NCBI GenBank assembly: GCA_963755195.1
Contig: CAVWIZ010000001.1
Span: 248,001 to 312,000 of the forward strand
DNA from: CAVQJU01 sp963755195
Lineage (GTDB): Bacteria; Acidobacteriota; Vicinamibacteria; Vicinamibacterales; CAVVIG01
Reading direction: 5' to 3'
DNA length: 64,000 bases
Shown here: positions 16,331 to 24,916 of the stretch, one piece after another
Position numbering within the stretch: the first letter of the stretch is position 1
How the letters are laid out: every line of letters begins with the position of its first letter
Program-made: the position numbers and the translations under genes
Notes under the pieces: model-generated
Database searches by the model: none
What the model was told of the DNA's origin: nothing
The model's input: the letters and a program-made list of their open reading frames with translations, nothing else

Positions 16331-18628
16331 ATGGGCAGGATGTCGCTGATTCGATCGGCCGCCGTCCTCGGCGCCGGCACGATGGGCGCGCAAATCGCGG
16401 CGCACTTCGGCAACGCCGGCATTCCCGTTCTCCTGCTCGACCTGACGGCGGACATCGCGCGCGAGGGCCTCAAACGCGCGCGCGGCCTCAAGCCCGATCC
16501 GTTCTTCACGCCAGAGGCGGCTACGCTCATCACGACGGGCGGACTCGACACCGATTTCGAGCGTCTGGCCGGCGTCGATTGGATTCTCGAGGCCGTCGTC
16601 GAACAACTCGACGTCAAGCGCGCGTTGATCGAGCGGATTGAAACCGTGCGCCGTCCGGGCACGATCGTGACGTCGAACACCTCGGGCATTCCGATCGCCG
16701 CTATCGCCAGCGGCCGCGGCGCCGAGCTCCGGCGGCACTGGCTGGGCACACATTTCTTCAACCCGCCGCGCTACCTGCGTCTCGTCGAAGTCATCCCGAC
16801 CCAGGACACCGATCCGGCCGTCGTCGCGCGCGTGTCGCGGTTTGCCGATCTGCATCTGGGCAAGGGCGTGGTTGTCGCCAAAGACACGCCGAATTTCATC
16901 GCAAACCGGATCGGCCTTTACGGCGTCATCAGTGTGATGCGGACGCTCGAATCCGGCGCGTTCACCATCGAGGACGTGGACGCCATCACGGGCCCGGCGC
17001 TCGGACGGCCCAAGAGCGCCACGTTTCGCACGATGGACATCGCCGGCCTGGACGTTCTCGGCCACGTCGTCCGGAATCTCCACTCGCAGCTGCCGGCGGA
17101 CGAGGCGCAACTGTTCGCGCTGCCGCCGCTCGTTCAAGCCATGATCGAAAAGGGCTGGATCGGCGAGAAGAGCGGTCAAGGCTTTTACAAGCGGCAGAAG
17201 ACGGCCGGCGACTCAGAGATTCTGACGCTCGATCCGGCGACGATGACGTACCGCGCCAGGCGATCGCCGCGGCTTCCCGCTCTCGACGCCGCGCGCGCCA
17301 TCGAGGACGCGGCCGAACGCACCAAGACCCTGTTCCTCGGCAACGACCCGGTCGGAGCGTTCCTTCGGTCCACGCTCGGCCCGCTCTTGCTGTATGCGGC
17401 GCGCGTGGCCCCGGAGGTCGCCCATTCGATCGACGATGTGGACAGGGCGATGCGATGGGGGTTCGGATGGGAGCTGGGACCATTCGAAATCTGGGACACG
17501 ATCGGCGTGCGCGAGGTGCTGACCGCCACGGCCACCAGCGTCAACGACGCGCCTCCGCTTGTCGCCGACCTGCTGCGCTCGGGCCGCAACCGCTTCCGCG
17601 ACGGTTTGCTGCCTCCAGCCGCGACAGATCTGCAGCTCCTCAAGACCGCCAGGGCGCGAGGCGTCGTCCGGACCAATGCCGGTGCGAGCCTGGTCGATCT
17701 GGGCGATGGCGTTTTAGCGGTCGAGTTCCACTCGAAGATGAACTCGGTCGGCGGCGACACGGTAGAGATGCTGCACGCCGGGATCAAGGAGGCGACGTCG
17801 AACTTCGCGGCGCTCGTCGTGGGTAACGACGCGATCAATTTTTCGGTCGGCGCGAACTTGATGCTGTTGCTTCTCGAGGCTCAGGAGGGCAACTGGGACG
17901 AGATCGATCTGATGGTCCGCACGTTTCAAGGCACAACGCAGGCCTTGAGGTATGCGGACGTTCCCGTGATTGTCAGCCCCGCCGGGCTGACGCTTGGCGG
18001 CGGATGTGAGATCGCGATACACGGCGATCGCGTTGTGGCCGCCGCGGAAAGCTACGTGGGCCTTGTCGAAGTTGGCGTCGGCCTGATTCCGGCGGGCGGC
18101 GGCGCCAAGGAGATGCTCGTCCGGAGCGTCGAGGGACTGCGTGATCCGCGGGCGGACTTGCTGCCACACGTGCAACGTGTCTTCGAGACGATCGGCTTCG
18201 GCAAGGTCTCGACCAGCGCCGCGGACGGCCTGCGCCTGGGCTTTCTGCGACCCGTGGATGCCATTACGATGAATCGCGAACGCCTGATGGCCGACGCCAA
18301 ATCGCTCGCGCTCGAACGCGTCCGCGAAGGCTACGTCCGGCCGGCGCCGCGGACGGCGATCCCCGTGGGCGGCGACTCCGTGCTTGCGGCGCTGAAGCTC
18401 GGCGTGCACCTCGCATGGCGCGCGGGCCGTCTGAGCGATCACGATGCCCTGATCGGCCGAACGCTTGCATGGGTCCTCGCCGGCGGTTCGCTGGCGCACC
18501 AGACCACGGTGTGCGAGCAGCACTTGTTGGACCTCGAGCGGGAAGCATTCCTCAAGCTGTGCGGCGAACCCAAGACGCTCGAACGGATCGGGCACACGTT
18601 GAAAACCGGAAAGACGCTGCGGAACTAG
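16331..18628 (+). CDS. fadN: 3-hydroxyacyl-CoA dehydrogenase/enoyl-CoA hydratase (FadN/FadB-type)
   Basis: Bifunctional beta-oxidation enzyme of 765 residues with the dehydrogenase first, the order of Bacillus FadN rather than E. coli FadB. The N-terminal NAD-binding motif is VLGAGTMGAQIAAHFGNAG (about 13-31), followed by LEAVVEQLDVKR, SNTSGI, HFFNPPRYLRLVEV and KDTPNFIANRIG. A second dehydrogenase C-domain follows, then a crotonase-like domain near 465-620 with ADVPVIVSPAGLTLGGGCEI and GLVEVGVGLIPAGGG. An ATG at 16340 is a possible start. The natural-looking C-terminus KTLRN* ends in a TAG that forms the first bases of the inserted IS, so the element landed exactly at the 3' end. Confidence 0.9.
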   Translation: MGRMSLIRSAAVLGAGTMGAQIAAHFGNAGIPVLLLDLTADIAREGLKRARGLKPDPFFTPEAATLITTGGLDTDFERLAGVDWILEAVVEQLDVKRALIERIETVRRPGTIVTSNTSGIPIAAIASGRGAELRRHWLGTHFFNPPRYLRLVEVIPTQDTDPAVVARVSRFADLHLGKGVVVAKDTPNFIANRIGLYGVISVMRTLESGAFTIEDVDAITGPALGRPKSATFRTMDIAGLDVLGHVVRNLHSQLPADEAQLFALPPLVQAMIEKGWIGEKSGQGFYKRQKTAGDSEILTLDPATMTYRARRSPRLPALDAARAIEDAAERTKTLFLGNDPVGAFLRSTLGPLLLYAARVAPEVAHSIDDVDRAMRWGFGWELGPFEIWDTIGVREVLTATATSVNDAPPLVADLLRSGRNRFRDGLLPPAATDLQLLKTARARGVVRTNAGASLVDLGDGVLAVEFHSKMNSVGGDTVEMLHAGIKEATSNFAALVVGNDAINFSVGANLMLLLLEAQEGNWDEIDLMVRTFQGTTQALRYADVPVIVSPAGLTLGGGCEIAIHGDRVVAAAESYVGLVEVGVGLIPAGGGAKEMLVRSVEGLRDPRADLLPHVQRVFETIGFGKVSTSAADGLRLGFLRPVDAITMNRERLMADAKSLALERVREGYVRPAPRTAIPVGGDSVLAALKLGVHLAWRAGRLSDHDALIGRTLAWVLAGGSLAHQTTVCEQHLLDLEREAFLKLCGEPKTLERIGHTLKTGKTLRN

Positions 18629-18651
18629 TGTCCCGAGTCAGAAATCCGTTG
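18626..18651 (+). repeat. Left outer terminal inverted repeat of the IS
   Basis: Exact complement of 19794-19819. Its first three bases are the fadN stop codon TAG. Confidence 0.9.
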
Positions 18652-18725
18652 TGCACCGAGGGCGGCGATGCGCCCGGATGGCAAGGCGCGAAGAGTGAGA
18701 ATATCGGGAATGCTGGTTATCTGCT

Positions 18726-19682
18726 TCACTCAGGTGACCCCAATGGGTTGTGGCGGCGCCGTCGGGGACGAGCGCCTGGTTGCACCAGCCGTCGGTAGGG
18801 TACCGGCTCGATGGCGACCGCTTGCTGGACCAGCCGGAAAAACAGTTTGCCGCGGTGCCGGGATGTCCGACGGTTGAAGCGAAAGGTGAACTCGTCGAGG
18901 TAGTAGTCCAGATGCGCGTGACTCACGGCGCCTTGATGGGTGCCGAGCAGCCATCGTTTGAGCAGGGAGACGACGCGGTGCACGCGCGGAAGCAATTCGG
19001 ACGCGAGTTCGTGGTGTCCGCGAAGGAACGAGACACGATGGTGGTACCTGGTCTTGACACGTTCGTAGCCGTCCCAGCCATCGGTGTGGACTTCGCTGCC
19101 AGGCTCGATCGCGTCGTCGACGAACTCCTGCAGAGTCTTGGCGGTCCCATCGGGAATTCGGCGCATCCGGATTCGACCAATCCCGCGCCCGACTTCTTCG
19201 GCCGCAACCACGATCAGCGCTTTCCGCGCGGTGGAGCGGCCGCGCGCGCCGCCGAGCCCGCCGACGAGCGTTTCGTCGACCTCGACGCGTCCCGCGAGGC
19301 GATCGCGGCCAGGCCTCACCATGGCGCGGCGGAGTTTGTGCAGCCAGGCCCACGCAGTCTGATAGCTGCCGAGTCCCAACACCTGCGGGAGCGCCAACGC
19401 GCTGGTCCCGGTTTTCGTGCTGGTGACACACCACATGGCGCGGAACCACATCGTCAGCGGGGTCCGCGTGTCCTGAAAGATGGTGCCGGCCGTAACCGAC
19501 GTCTGCCGGCCACACGCCGCGCATTGCCAGAGCACGGCTCGCACCTCCCAGGCCTTGGCGCCCCCGCAGGCGGGGCATCGAAAACCATCGGGCCATCGCA
19601 GCTGCGTCAGGTACTCCCGACACGCCGCCTCCGTCGCGAAGCGAGCGTCGAATTCGGCCTGCGTCCGCGGATAATCCTCCAC
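18726..19682 (-). CDS. IS1595-family (ISXO2-like) transposase
   Basis: 318-residue DDE transposase. It has an N-terminal zinc ribbon with two CxxC pairs (FRCPACGG and WQCAACGR, about residues 33-60), then the catalytic core: VEVDETLVGG (first Asp), VHTDGWDGY (second Asp) and LDYYLDEFTFRFNRR (third acidic position), as in the ISXO2-like group. It starts at GTG 19682. The stop codon overlaps the inner inverted repeat. The frame is intact, so the element could still be active. Confidence 0.92.
   Translation of the reverse strand: MEDYPRTQAEFDARFATEAACREYLTQLRWPDGFRCPACGGAKAWEVRAVLWQCAACGRQTSVTAGTIFQDTRTPLTMWFRAMWCVTSTKTGTSALALPQVLGLGSYQTAWAWLHKLRRAMVRPGRDRLAGRVEVDETLVGGLGGARGRSTARKALIVVAAEEVGRGIGRIRMRRIPDGTAKTLQEFVDDAIEPGSEVHTDGWDGYERVKTRYHHRVSFLRGHHELASELLPRVHRVVSLLKRWLLGTHQGAVSHAHLDYYLDEFTFRFNRRTSRHRGKLFFRLVQQAVAIEPVPYRRLVQPGARPRRRRHNPLGSPE
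18728..18743 (+). repeat. Left inner inverted repeat of the IS
   Basis: ACTCAGGTGACCCCAA, exact complement of 19701-19716. Confidence 0.8.
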
Positions 19683-19700
19683 GGCGCCGGACGCTATATG

Positions 19701-19716
19701 TTGGGGTCACCTGAGT
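19701..19716 (-). repeat. Right inner inverted repeat of the IS
   Basis: Exact complement of 18728-18743, 18 bp upstream of the transposase start. Confidence 0.8.
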
Positions 19717-19793
19717 CAAGTGGATACCCAGTATCGGGAATATGTGAACGATGAGCAACGCGAGCCAGACGGGATGCAGCGCCGGCCGAATGC

Positions 19794-19819
19794 CAACGGA
19801 TTTCTGACTCGGGACACTA
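19794..19819 (-). repeat. Right outer terminal inverted repeat of the IS
   Basis: Exact complement of 18626-18651. It ends 5 bp before the GTG start of the next operon gene. Confidence 0.9.
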
Positions 19820-19824
19820 AGACC

Positions 19825-20694
19825 GTGCGAGACACCGAATCAATCGTCGAACAGGGCGCCGGGCCCGCACTCGTCCTCGTCCCGGGCATCCAGGGACCGT
19901 GGGAGTACGTCCGGCCGGCGGTCGAATCGCTGGCGACGCGCTTCAGGGTTCTGACGTTCTCGCTCGGCGCACGGAGCTCACCCGACGGTCTCGACCTGCT
20001 CGAGCGCGAGGCCAGACGGATCGTCGCCGCACTGGACGAGCGCCGAATCGATCGGGCCATCATCTGCGGAATTTCGTACGGCGGTCTGGTGGCCACGCGC
20101 TTCGCGGCGATTCATCCCGAGCGAACGGCGGCACTCGTGCTGGCGTCGGTGCCTGGTCCGGGCTGGGGATTGCGGACGCGCCATCAGGTCTACGCGCGAT
20201 GGCCACGGCTTTTCGGCCTGTTGTTCTTTGCGGAAACGCCGTGGCGTGTCAGAGCGGAGGTGGCGGCCGCTCTTCCGCGGCGAGCCGACCGGTGGAGGTT
20301 TGCCCTGCGGAGTCTGGCGACCCTTGTCTCCGCGCCGATTTCGCTCTCGCAAATGGCGGAGCGGGCGCGATGCCTGCCCGCGCCGCGTCTGGTCGCCGAT
20401 TGCCGGCGCGTGAGCGCGCCGACGCTCGTGATCACGGGCGAGCCCGCGCTCGACCAGGTGGTGCGCGTCGAGAGCACGGCCGAGTTGGCCACGCTGATCT
20501 CCGATGCGCGGCTCGTGGTGCTCGAACACACGGGGCATCTCGGCACGATTACGCAACCGTCGGCCTTCACCGCCGCGGTCGAGGAATTCGTGCGGAACAT
20601 CCCAGACGTGGTCGCAAGTGCCATCGTCGCGGGGCCCTTTCAGGGCCGCGAAGGCGGGGCACAAGGGCCGGCGCCGCATTCGGAGGTGGCATAG
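19825..20694 (+). CDS. Alpha/beta hydrolase
   Basis: 289-residue alpha/beta-hydrolase-fold enzyme, probably an esterase or thioesterase given its place in a fatty-acid operon. The nucleophile elbow is CGISYGG (Ser about residue 80), the acid is probably the Asp in GEPALDQ, and the His is in LEHTGHLGT. It has an oxyanion-region GIQGPW and a lid-like middle (about 125-190). The GTG start lies 5 bp after the IS end. A longer frame from 19720 reads through the IS terminus and is rejected. The IS probably cuts this gene off from the upstream promoter. Confidence 0.8.
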   Translation: MRDTESIVEQGAGPALVLVPGIQGPWEYVRPAVESLATRFRVLTFSLGARSSPDGLDLLEREARRIVAALDERRIDRAIICGISYGGLVATRFAAIHPERTAALVLASVPGPGWGLRTRHQVYARWPRLFGLLFFAETPWRVRAEVAAALPRRADRWRFALRSLATLVSAPISLSQMAERARCLPAPRLVADCRRVSAPTLVITGEPALDQVVRVESTAELATLISDARLVVLEHTGHLGTITQPSAFTAAVEEFVRNIPDVVASAIVAGPFQGREGGAQGPAPHSEVA

Positions 20695-21362
20695 TGCGAC
20701 TGCGTGAGATCGCCGGACCCGTCGGTCGACTCGAGGCCGTGCTCGACGAACCGCCGGTCAATGGAGGCGTGAACCCGCAGGGACTCGTCGAGCGCGGACA
20801 GAACACTGGTCTTCGCGCGGCCGTCGTCATCGCGCATCCGCATCCGCAATACGGCGGGACGATGCACACGAAGGTGATCTATCAGTCGGCGAAAGCGTTC
20901 ACCAGAATCGGTTGCGTCGTGCTCCGGTTCAACTTCCGCGGCACCGGCACGAGCGCCGGTCAGTTCGACGCGGGCCCCGGCGAGATGGACGATTTCCGGG
21001 CGGCGGTGGCCTTCATGCACGAGCGCTATCCGGGCACGCCGCTCTGGGCCGCGGGCATGTCGTTTGGCGCCTGGATTGCGCTCGCCGCCGGCGCCGGTGA
21101 TTCCCGTGTCTCGACACTGGTCGGCATCGCGCCGCCTCTGTCGCGCTACGATTTCGAAGCGGTCCGCCTCAGCGCCAAGCCGAAATTCTTCATCCAGGGC
21201 GAACGCGATGAACTGTGTCCGCTCAAGAACATGCAGGAGTTCTACGCGCGCGCGGCCGAGCCAAAAGAGCTCGTCGTGATCGACGGCGCCGATCATCTGT
21301 TCGACGGGAAGGTGAGCGAGGTCGCCGACGCAATCGAGGACTTGCTGGGAGATTGGTCATGA
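20694..21362 (+). CDS. Alpha/beta hydrolase (serine hydrolase)
   Basis: 222-residue compact hydrolase of the YqfA/dienelactone-hydrolase-like group. It has the oxyanion motif HPHPQYGGTM, FNFRGTGTSAG, nucleophile GMSFGAW, the acid in IQGERDELCP and the His in GADHLFDG, so the triad is complete. The GTG is preceded by a strong GGAGGT and overlaps the previous stop. Its own stop overlaps the thiolase ATG. Confidence 0.85.
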   Translation: MRLREIAGPVGRLEAVLDEPPVNGGVNPQGLVERGQNTGLRAAVVIAHPHPQYGGTMHTKVIYQSAKAFTRIGCVVLRFNFRGTGTSAGQFDAGPGEMDDFRAAVAFMHERYPGTPLWAAGMSFGAWIALAAGAGDSRVSTLVGIAPPLSRYDFEAVRLSAKPKFFIQGERDELCPLKNMQEFYARAAEPKELVVIDGADHLFDGKVSEVADAIEDLLGDWS

Positions 21363-22540
21363 ACGACGCGGTCATCGTCTCAGCCGTGCGAACGGCGGTC
21401 GGCAAAGCACCCAACGGGACATTGCGCGGCACGCGTCCCGACGAGCTCGCCGCCATCGTGATCGCCGAAGCGCTCCGGCGGGCGCCCGGCCTCGACGCCG
21501 CGGACATCGACGACGTGATTCTTGGGTGCGCCATGCCGGAGGGCGAACAGGGGCTCAACGTGGCGCGGATTGCGAGCCTCCGTGCCGGTGTGCCGGTGTC
21601 GGCCTCGGCCGTCACGATCAATCGATTCTGCTCATCCGGACTCCAGGCGATCGCCTTCGCCGCCGAGCACATCATGTGCGGCTTCAGCTCCGCCATCGTC
21701 GCGGGCGGCACCGAGTCGATGAGCATGGTGCCGATGGGGGGCAACAAAGTGTCGCCCAATCCCGCGCTGGTCGATTCGTACCCGGACGTTTACCTGACGA
21801 CCGGACTCGTGGCCGAGAATCACGCGCGCGAGTCGGCCATCTCGCGCGAAGCGCAGGACGCGTTCGCCTTCCGGAGTCATCAGCGGGCAGTTGCCGCCGT
21901 TGAGGCTGGGCGCTTCGCGGAAGAGATCGTGCCGGTGACAACGAAGCTCGTCGGGCCGGCGCAGCGTGACGGGAAGCCGGTCGCTCGCGACCTGGTGTTC
22001 GCGACCGACGAAGGACCACGTCGTGACACGTCGCCGGAGGCGCTGGCCGCGCTGCGGCCGGCGTTTCATGTGCAGGGCACCGTCACGGCCGGCAATTCGT
22101 CGCAAACGAGCGACGGGGCCTCCGCCGTCGTCATTACGTCGGCCTCTCGGGCGCGCGAATGCGGTCTGACTCCCATGGCGAGGTTCGTCGCGTTCGCGAC
22201 CGCCGGCGTCGAGCCCGAACGATTCGGCATCGGTCCCGTGCCGGCGATTCAGAAGGTCTTGAAGCTCGCCGGGCTGAGGCTGGACCAGATGGATCTCGTC
22301 GAGCTCAACGAGGCCTTTGCCGCCCAGGTGCTCGCCTGCCTGAAAGAGCTGCCAATCGATCCCGACCGGCTCAACGTCAATGGAGGCGCGATCGCGCTCG
22401 GCCACCCTTTGGGTTGCACCGGCGCCAAGCTGACGACGACAATTCTCCATGAAATGCGCCGGCGGCAGGCCCGGTATGGGCTGGTCACAATGTGTGTGGG
22501 GGGCGGCATGGGCGCAGCCGGAATCTTTGAGAGAATGTAG
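21359..22540 (+). CDS. fadA: Acetyl-CoA acyltransferase (thiolase)
   Basis: Cleaves 3-ketoacyl-CoA in the last step of beta-oxidation. The 393 residues carry the family start AVIVSAVRTAVGKAPNGTLR, the nucleophilic Cys in NRFCSSGLQAIA (about residue 90), GGTESMSMVPM, NEAFAAQ, the catalytic His in GGAIALGHPLGCTGA and the second Cys in VTMCVGGGMGAA. All catalytic positions are present. ATGA overlap with the upstream hydrolase and 2 nt to the downstream acyl-CoA dehydrogenase show tight operon packing. Confidence 0.93.
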   Translation: MNDAVIVSAVRTAVGKAPNGTLRGTRPDELAAIVIAEALRRAPGLDAADIDDVILGCAMPEGEQGLNVARIASLRAGVPVSASAVTINRFCSSGLQAIAFAAEHIMCGFSSAIVAGGTESMSMVPMGGNKVSPNPALVDSYPDVYLTTGLVAENHARESAISREAQDAFAFRSHQRAVAAVEAGRFAEEIVPVTTKLVGPAQRDGKPVARDLVFATDEGPRRDTSPEALAALRPAFHVQGTVTAGNSSQTSDGASAVVITSASRARECGLTPMARFVAFATAGVEPERFGIGPVPAIQKVLKLAGLRLDQMDLVELNEAFAAQVLACLKELPIDPDRLNVNGGAIALGHPLGCTGAKLTTTILHEMRRRQARYGLVTMCVGGGMGAAGIFERM

Positions 22541-22542
22541 AC

Positions 22543-24330
22543 ATGCCAACCGTTGAGACCTCACCGCTTCGGGGCGGGGCGTGGCTCATCGACCCGACCG
22601 AGGCCGGTGATGTGCTGACGCCTGAGCGCCTGACCGACGAGCATCGGCTGATCGGACAGACGACGGAGCAGTTCGTCGCTCAGGAGGTGATGCCTCAGCT
22701 CGATCGGCTCGAACAGCACGATTGGACGGTCGCGCGGCAGCTCATCAAACGATGCGCCGATCTGGGGCTGCTCGGGATCGACGTGCCCGAGACGTATGGC
22801 GGCCTCAACCTCGACAAAGTCACCTCGCTGATCGTCAGCGAACGGATGGCGATTTCGGCGTCGTTCGGCGCGGCGTTCGGCGGTCAGGCCAACCTGACGG
22901 TGCTGCCGCTGATGCTGTTCGGCAACGAGGCGCAGAAGCGGAAGTATCTCCCGGTCCTCCTATCGGGCGAGCTCATCGGCGCCTATTGCCTCAGCGAGAC
23001 CGGATCCGGATCCGACGCCCTCGGCGCGAGGGCCCGCGCCACGCGCTTGCCCGACGGCAGCTTCGTGCTGAACGGCGAGAAGATGTGGATTACAAACGGC
23101 GGTTTCGCCGACGTCTTCATCGTCTTCGCCAAGGTCGACGGCGAGCACTTCACGGCCTTCATCGTCGAGCGCGCGTTCGGCGGCGTGACGAGCGGCAAGG
23201 AAGAGCACAAGATGGGCCTGCACGGCTCGTCAACCACCGCCGTGATTCTGCAGGACGTGAAGGTGCCCGCCGAAAATCTCCTCGGTGAAATCGGCAAGGG
23301 CCACAAAGTGGCGTTCAACGTGCTGAATTTCGGCCGCTTCAAGCTGGGCGGCATGTGCATTGGCGGCGCACGCGCGGCCATCGGCGAAGCGGCCAGATAT
23401 GCCGGAGAGCGGAAGCAATTCGGGCAGCCTATTGCCACCTTCGGCGCCATCCGGCACAAGCTCGGCGAGATGATCGTCCGGACGTACGCCGTCGAGAGCC
23501 TTCTCTACCGCACCGCCGGTATGATCGACGCGCGTGTGGAGGCGACCCCGCACGACGCGAACGACGGATCCGCCTCGGCCGCCGTGCTCGAGGAGTACGC
23601 CGTCGAGGCGTCGATCGCCAAAGTCGCCGGCAGTGAAACGCTCGATTTCGTGCTCGACGAGAATATCCAGATTCACGGCGGCAACGGCTATGTGAAGGAC
23701 TACCCGGCCGAGCGTCATTACCGCGACGCGCGCGTGAATCGCATTTTCGAAGGAACCAACGAGATCAACCGTTTGTTGATTCCGGGCATGCTGGCGCGCC
23801 GGGCGGTGAAGGGCGACCTGCCGATTATCGCCGCCGCCAGGGCACTCCAGGATGAACTGCTGGGTCCACCGGCCGCGGCGTCTTTGCCGGGGGCAGACGA
23901 CTCGCGGCTCTCCGAGGAACGGCGCGCGGTGGTGGCATTCAAGAAGACGGCGTTGATGGTCTTCGGCCTCGCGATGCAGACGTACGGCCTGAAGCTGGCC
24001 GACCAGCAGGAAGTGCTGACGCACATCGCCGACATCATGATTGACGTCTTCAGCGCCGAAAGCGCCGTCCTGCGGGCGACGGCGCTGACGGCGCCGCCGG
24101 CGCGTGCGGCTCTGCACGAGGACGCCGCGCGCGTGTTCGTCAACGACGCCGCCATGCGCATCGATGCCTCCGCCCGTCAGGCGCTGGCCGCGATGACGAA
24201 AGGCGACACGCTGCGGACGATGCTCGCGGCATTGAGGCGATTGCTGAAATTCGCGCCGATCGATACGGTGACGCTGCGGAGGCGGCTGGCCGACGAGGCG
24301 GTCGCGCGGGGAGCCTATGTCTTTGCGTAA
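22543..24330 (+). CDS. Acyl-CoA dehydrogenase, long form
   Basis: FAD-dependent enzyme for the first oxidation of beta-oxidation, 595 residues. Visible blocks are QLIKRCADLGLLGIDVPETYGG, the FAD/substrate signature AYCLSETGSGSDALGARARA, MWITNGGFADVF, EEHKMGLHGSSTTAVI, ERKQFGQPI and the catalytic-Glu/FAD loop QIHGGNGYVKDYPAERHYRDARVNRIFEGTNEINR region. A C-terminal extension of about 170 residues beyond the classic 380-residue core matches the FadE/VLCAD-like long group that pairs with FadN and FadA. It overlaps the DUF1684 gene by 14 bp. Confidence 0.92.
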   Translation: MPTVETSPLRGGAWLIDPTEAGDVLTPERLTDEHRLIGQTTEQFVAQEVMPQLDRLEQHDWTVARQLIKRCADLGLLGIDVPETYGGLNLDKVTSLIVSERMAISASFGAAFGGQANLTVLPLMLFGNEAQKRKYLPVLLSGELIGAYCLSETGSGSDALGARARATRLPDGSFVLNGEKMWITNGGFADVFIVFAKVDGEHFTAFIVERAFGGVTSGKEEHKMGLHGSSTTAVILQDVKVPAENLLGEIGKGHKVAFNVLNFGRFKLGGMCIGGARAAIGEAARYAGERKQFGQPIATFGAIRHKLGEMIVRTYAVESLLYRTAGMIDARVEATPHDANDGSASAAVLEEYAVEASIAKVAGSETLDFVLDENIQIHGGNGYVKDYPAERHYRDARVNRIFEGTNEINRLLIPGMLARRAVKGDLPIIAAARALQDELLGPPAAASLPGADDSRLSEERRAVVAFKKTALMVFGLAMQTYGLKLADQQEVLTHIADIMIDVFSAESAVLRATALTAPPARAALHEDAARVFVNDAAMRIDASARQALAAMTKGDTLRTMLAALRRLLKFAPIDTVTLRRRLADEAVARGAYVFA

Positions 24331-24916
24331 GTGGATGACGAGCGCGCTGGTCGCCGGCGCCATAGCCTGCGGTCACCAGCCGCCAGGCGACCCGCAGGAC
24401 TATGCGGCGAAGCTGGCCGCCGACCGCGCCGCGAAAGACGCGGCGTTTTCGGCCGGCGACGACCCCATCCCCAAGTCGCGGCACGCGCAGTTTCTGCCGC
24501 TTGCGTACTTTCCGATCGATCCCGCTTATAGCGTCCCGGCCGGCCTCAAGCCCAGCAACGACCCGACCATCATCGAGATGCCGACGTCGACGGGCACGAA
24601 CAGGAAGATGCGACGGGCCGGCCTGCTCGAATTCACGCTCAAAGGGCAGCCCTTGAAGCTGACCGCCCTGCTCGAGGTCGGCGCCGATCCCAGTCATCTG
24701 TTCGTGCCGTTCAGCGATCTCACGAGCGGCACGGAGACCTACGCCGCCGGCCGCTTCATGGACCTGCGCCGCAACAGCTCAGGCATCTACGAGGTCGACT
24801 TCAACCGCGCGTACATTCCCTACTGCTACTACAGCCCCACCTACGAGTGTCCGTATCCCCCTCCGGAAAACCGTTTGACCCTTCCGATTCGTGCCGGCGA
24901 GCGGATGAAAAGTTAG
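24317..24916 (+). CDS. DUF1684-family probable lipoprotein
   Basis: 199 residues. The N-terminus MSLRKWMTSALVAGAIACGH looks like a lipoprotein signal with Cys at 18, though the lipobox is weak. The rest matches the DUF1684 pattern: SFLPLAYFPIDPAY-like strand, MRRAGLLEFTLKGQPLKLTAL, LFVPFSDLTSGTETYAAGRFMDL and the terminal DFNRAYIPYCYYSPTYECPYPPPENRL. Proteins of this domain are uncharacterised; the conserved FNRAYNPYCAY-like block suggests a binding or catalytic pocket. It overlaps both neighbours, so it is part of the fatty-acid operon. Confidence 0.8.
   Translation: MSLRKWMTSALVAGAIACGHQPPGDPQDYAAKLAADRAAKDAAFSAGDDPIPKSRHAQFLPLAYFPIDPAYSVPAGLKPSNDPTIIEMPTSTGTNRKMRRAGLLEFTLKGQPLKLTALLEVGADPSHLFVPFSDLTSGTETYAAGRFMDLRRNSSGIYEVDFNRAYIPYCYYSPTYECPYPPPENRLTLPIRAGERMKS

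Larger units (their letters stand above)
18626..19819. mobile_element. IS1595-type insertion element with nested inverted repeats
   Basis: About 1.19 kb bounded by a perfect 26-bp inverted repeat (TAGTGTCCCGAGTCAGAAAT... at 18626-18651 and its complement at 19794-19819). A second perfect 16-bp inverted repeat (ACTCAGGTGACCCCAA) lies at 18728-18743 and 19701-19716, directly around the transposase gene. The 75-bp stretches between outer and inner repeats also look imperfectly complementary, making about 118-bp ends. No 8-bp target duplication is seen; TA abuts both ends. The element separates fadN from the rest of the beta-oxidation operon. Confidence 0.85.
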
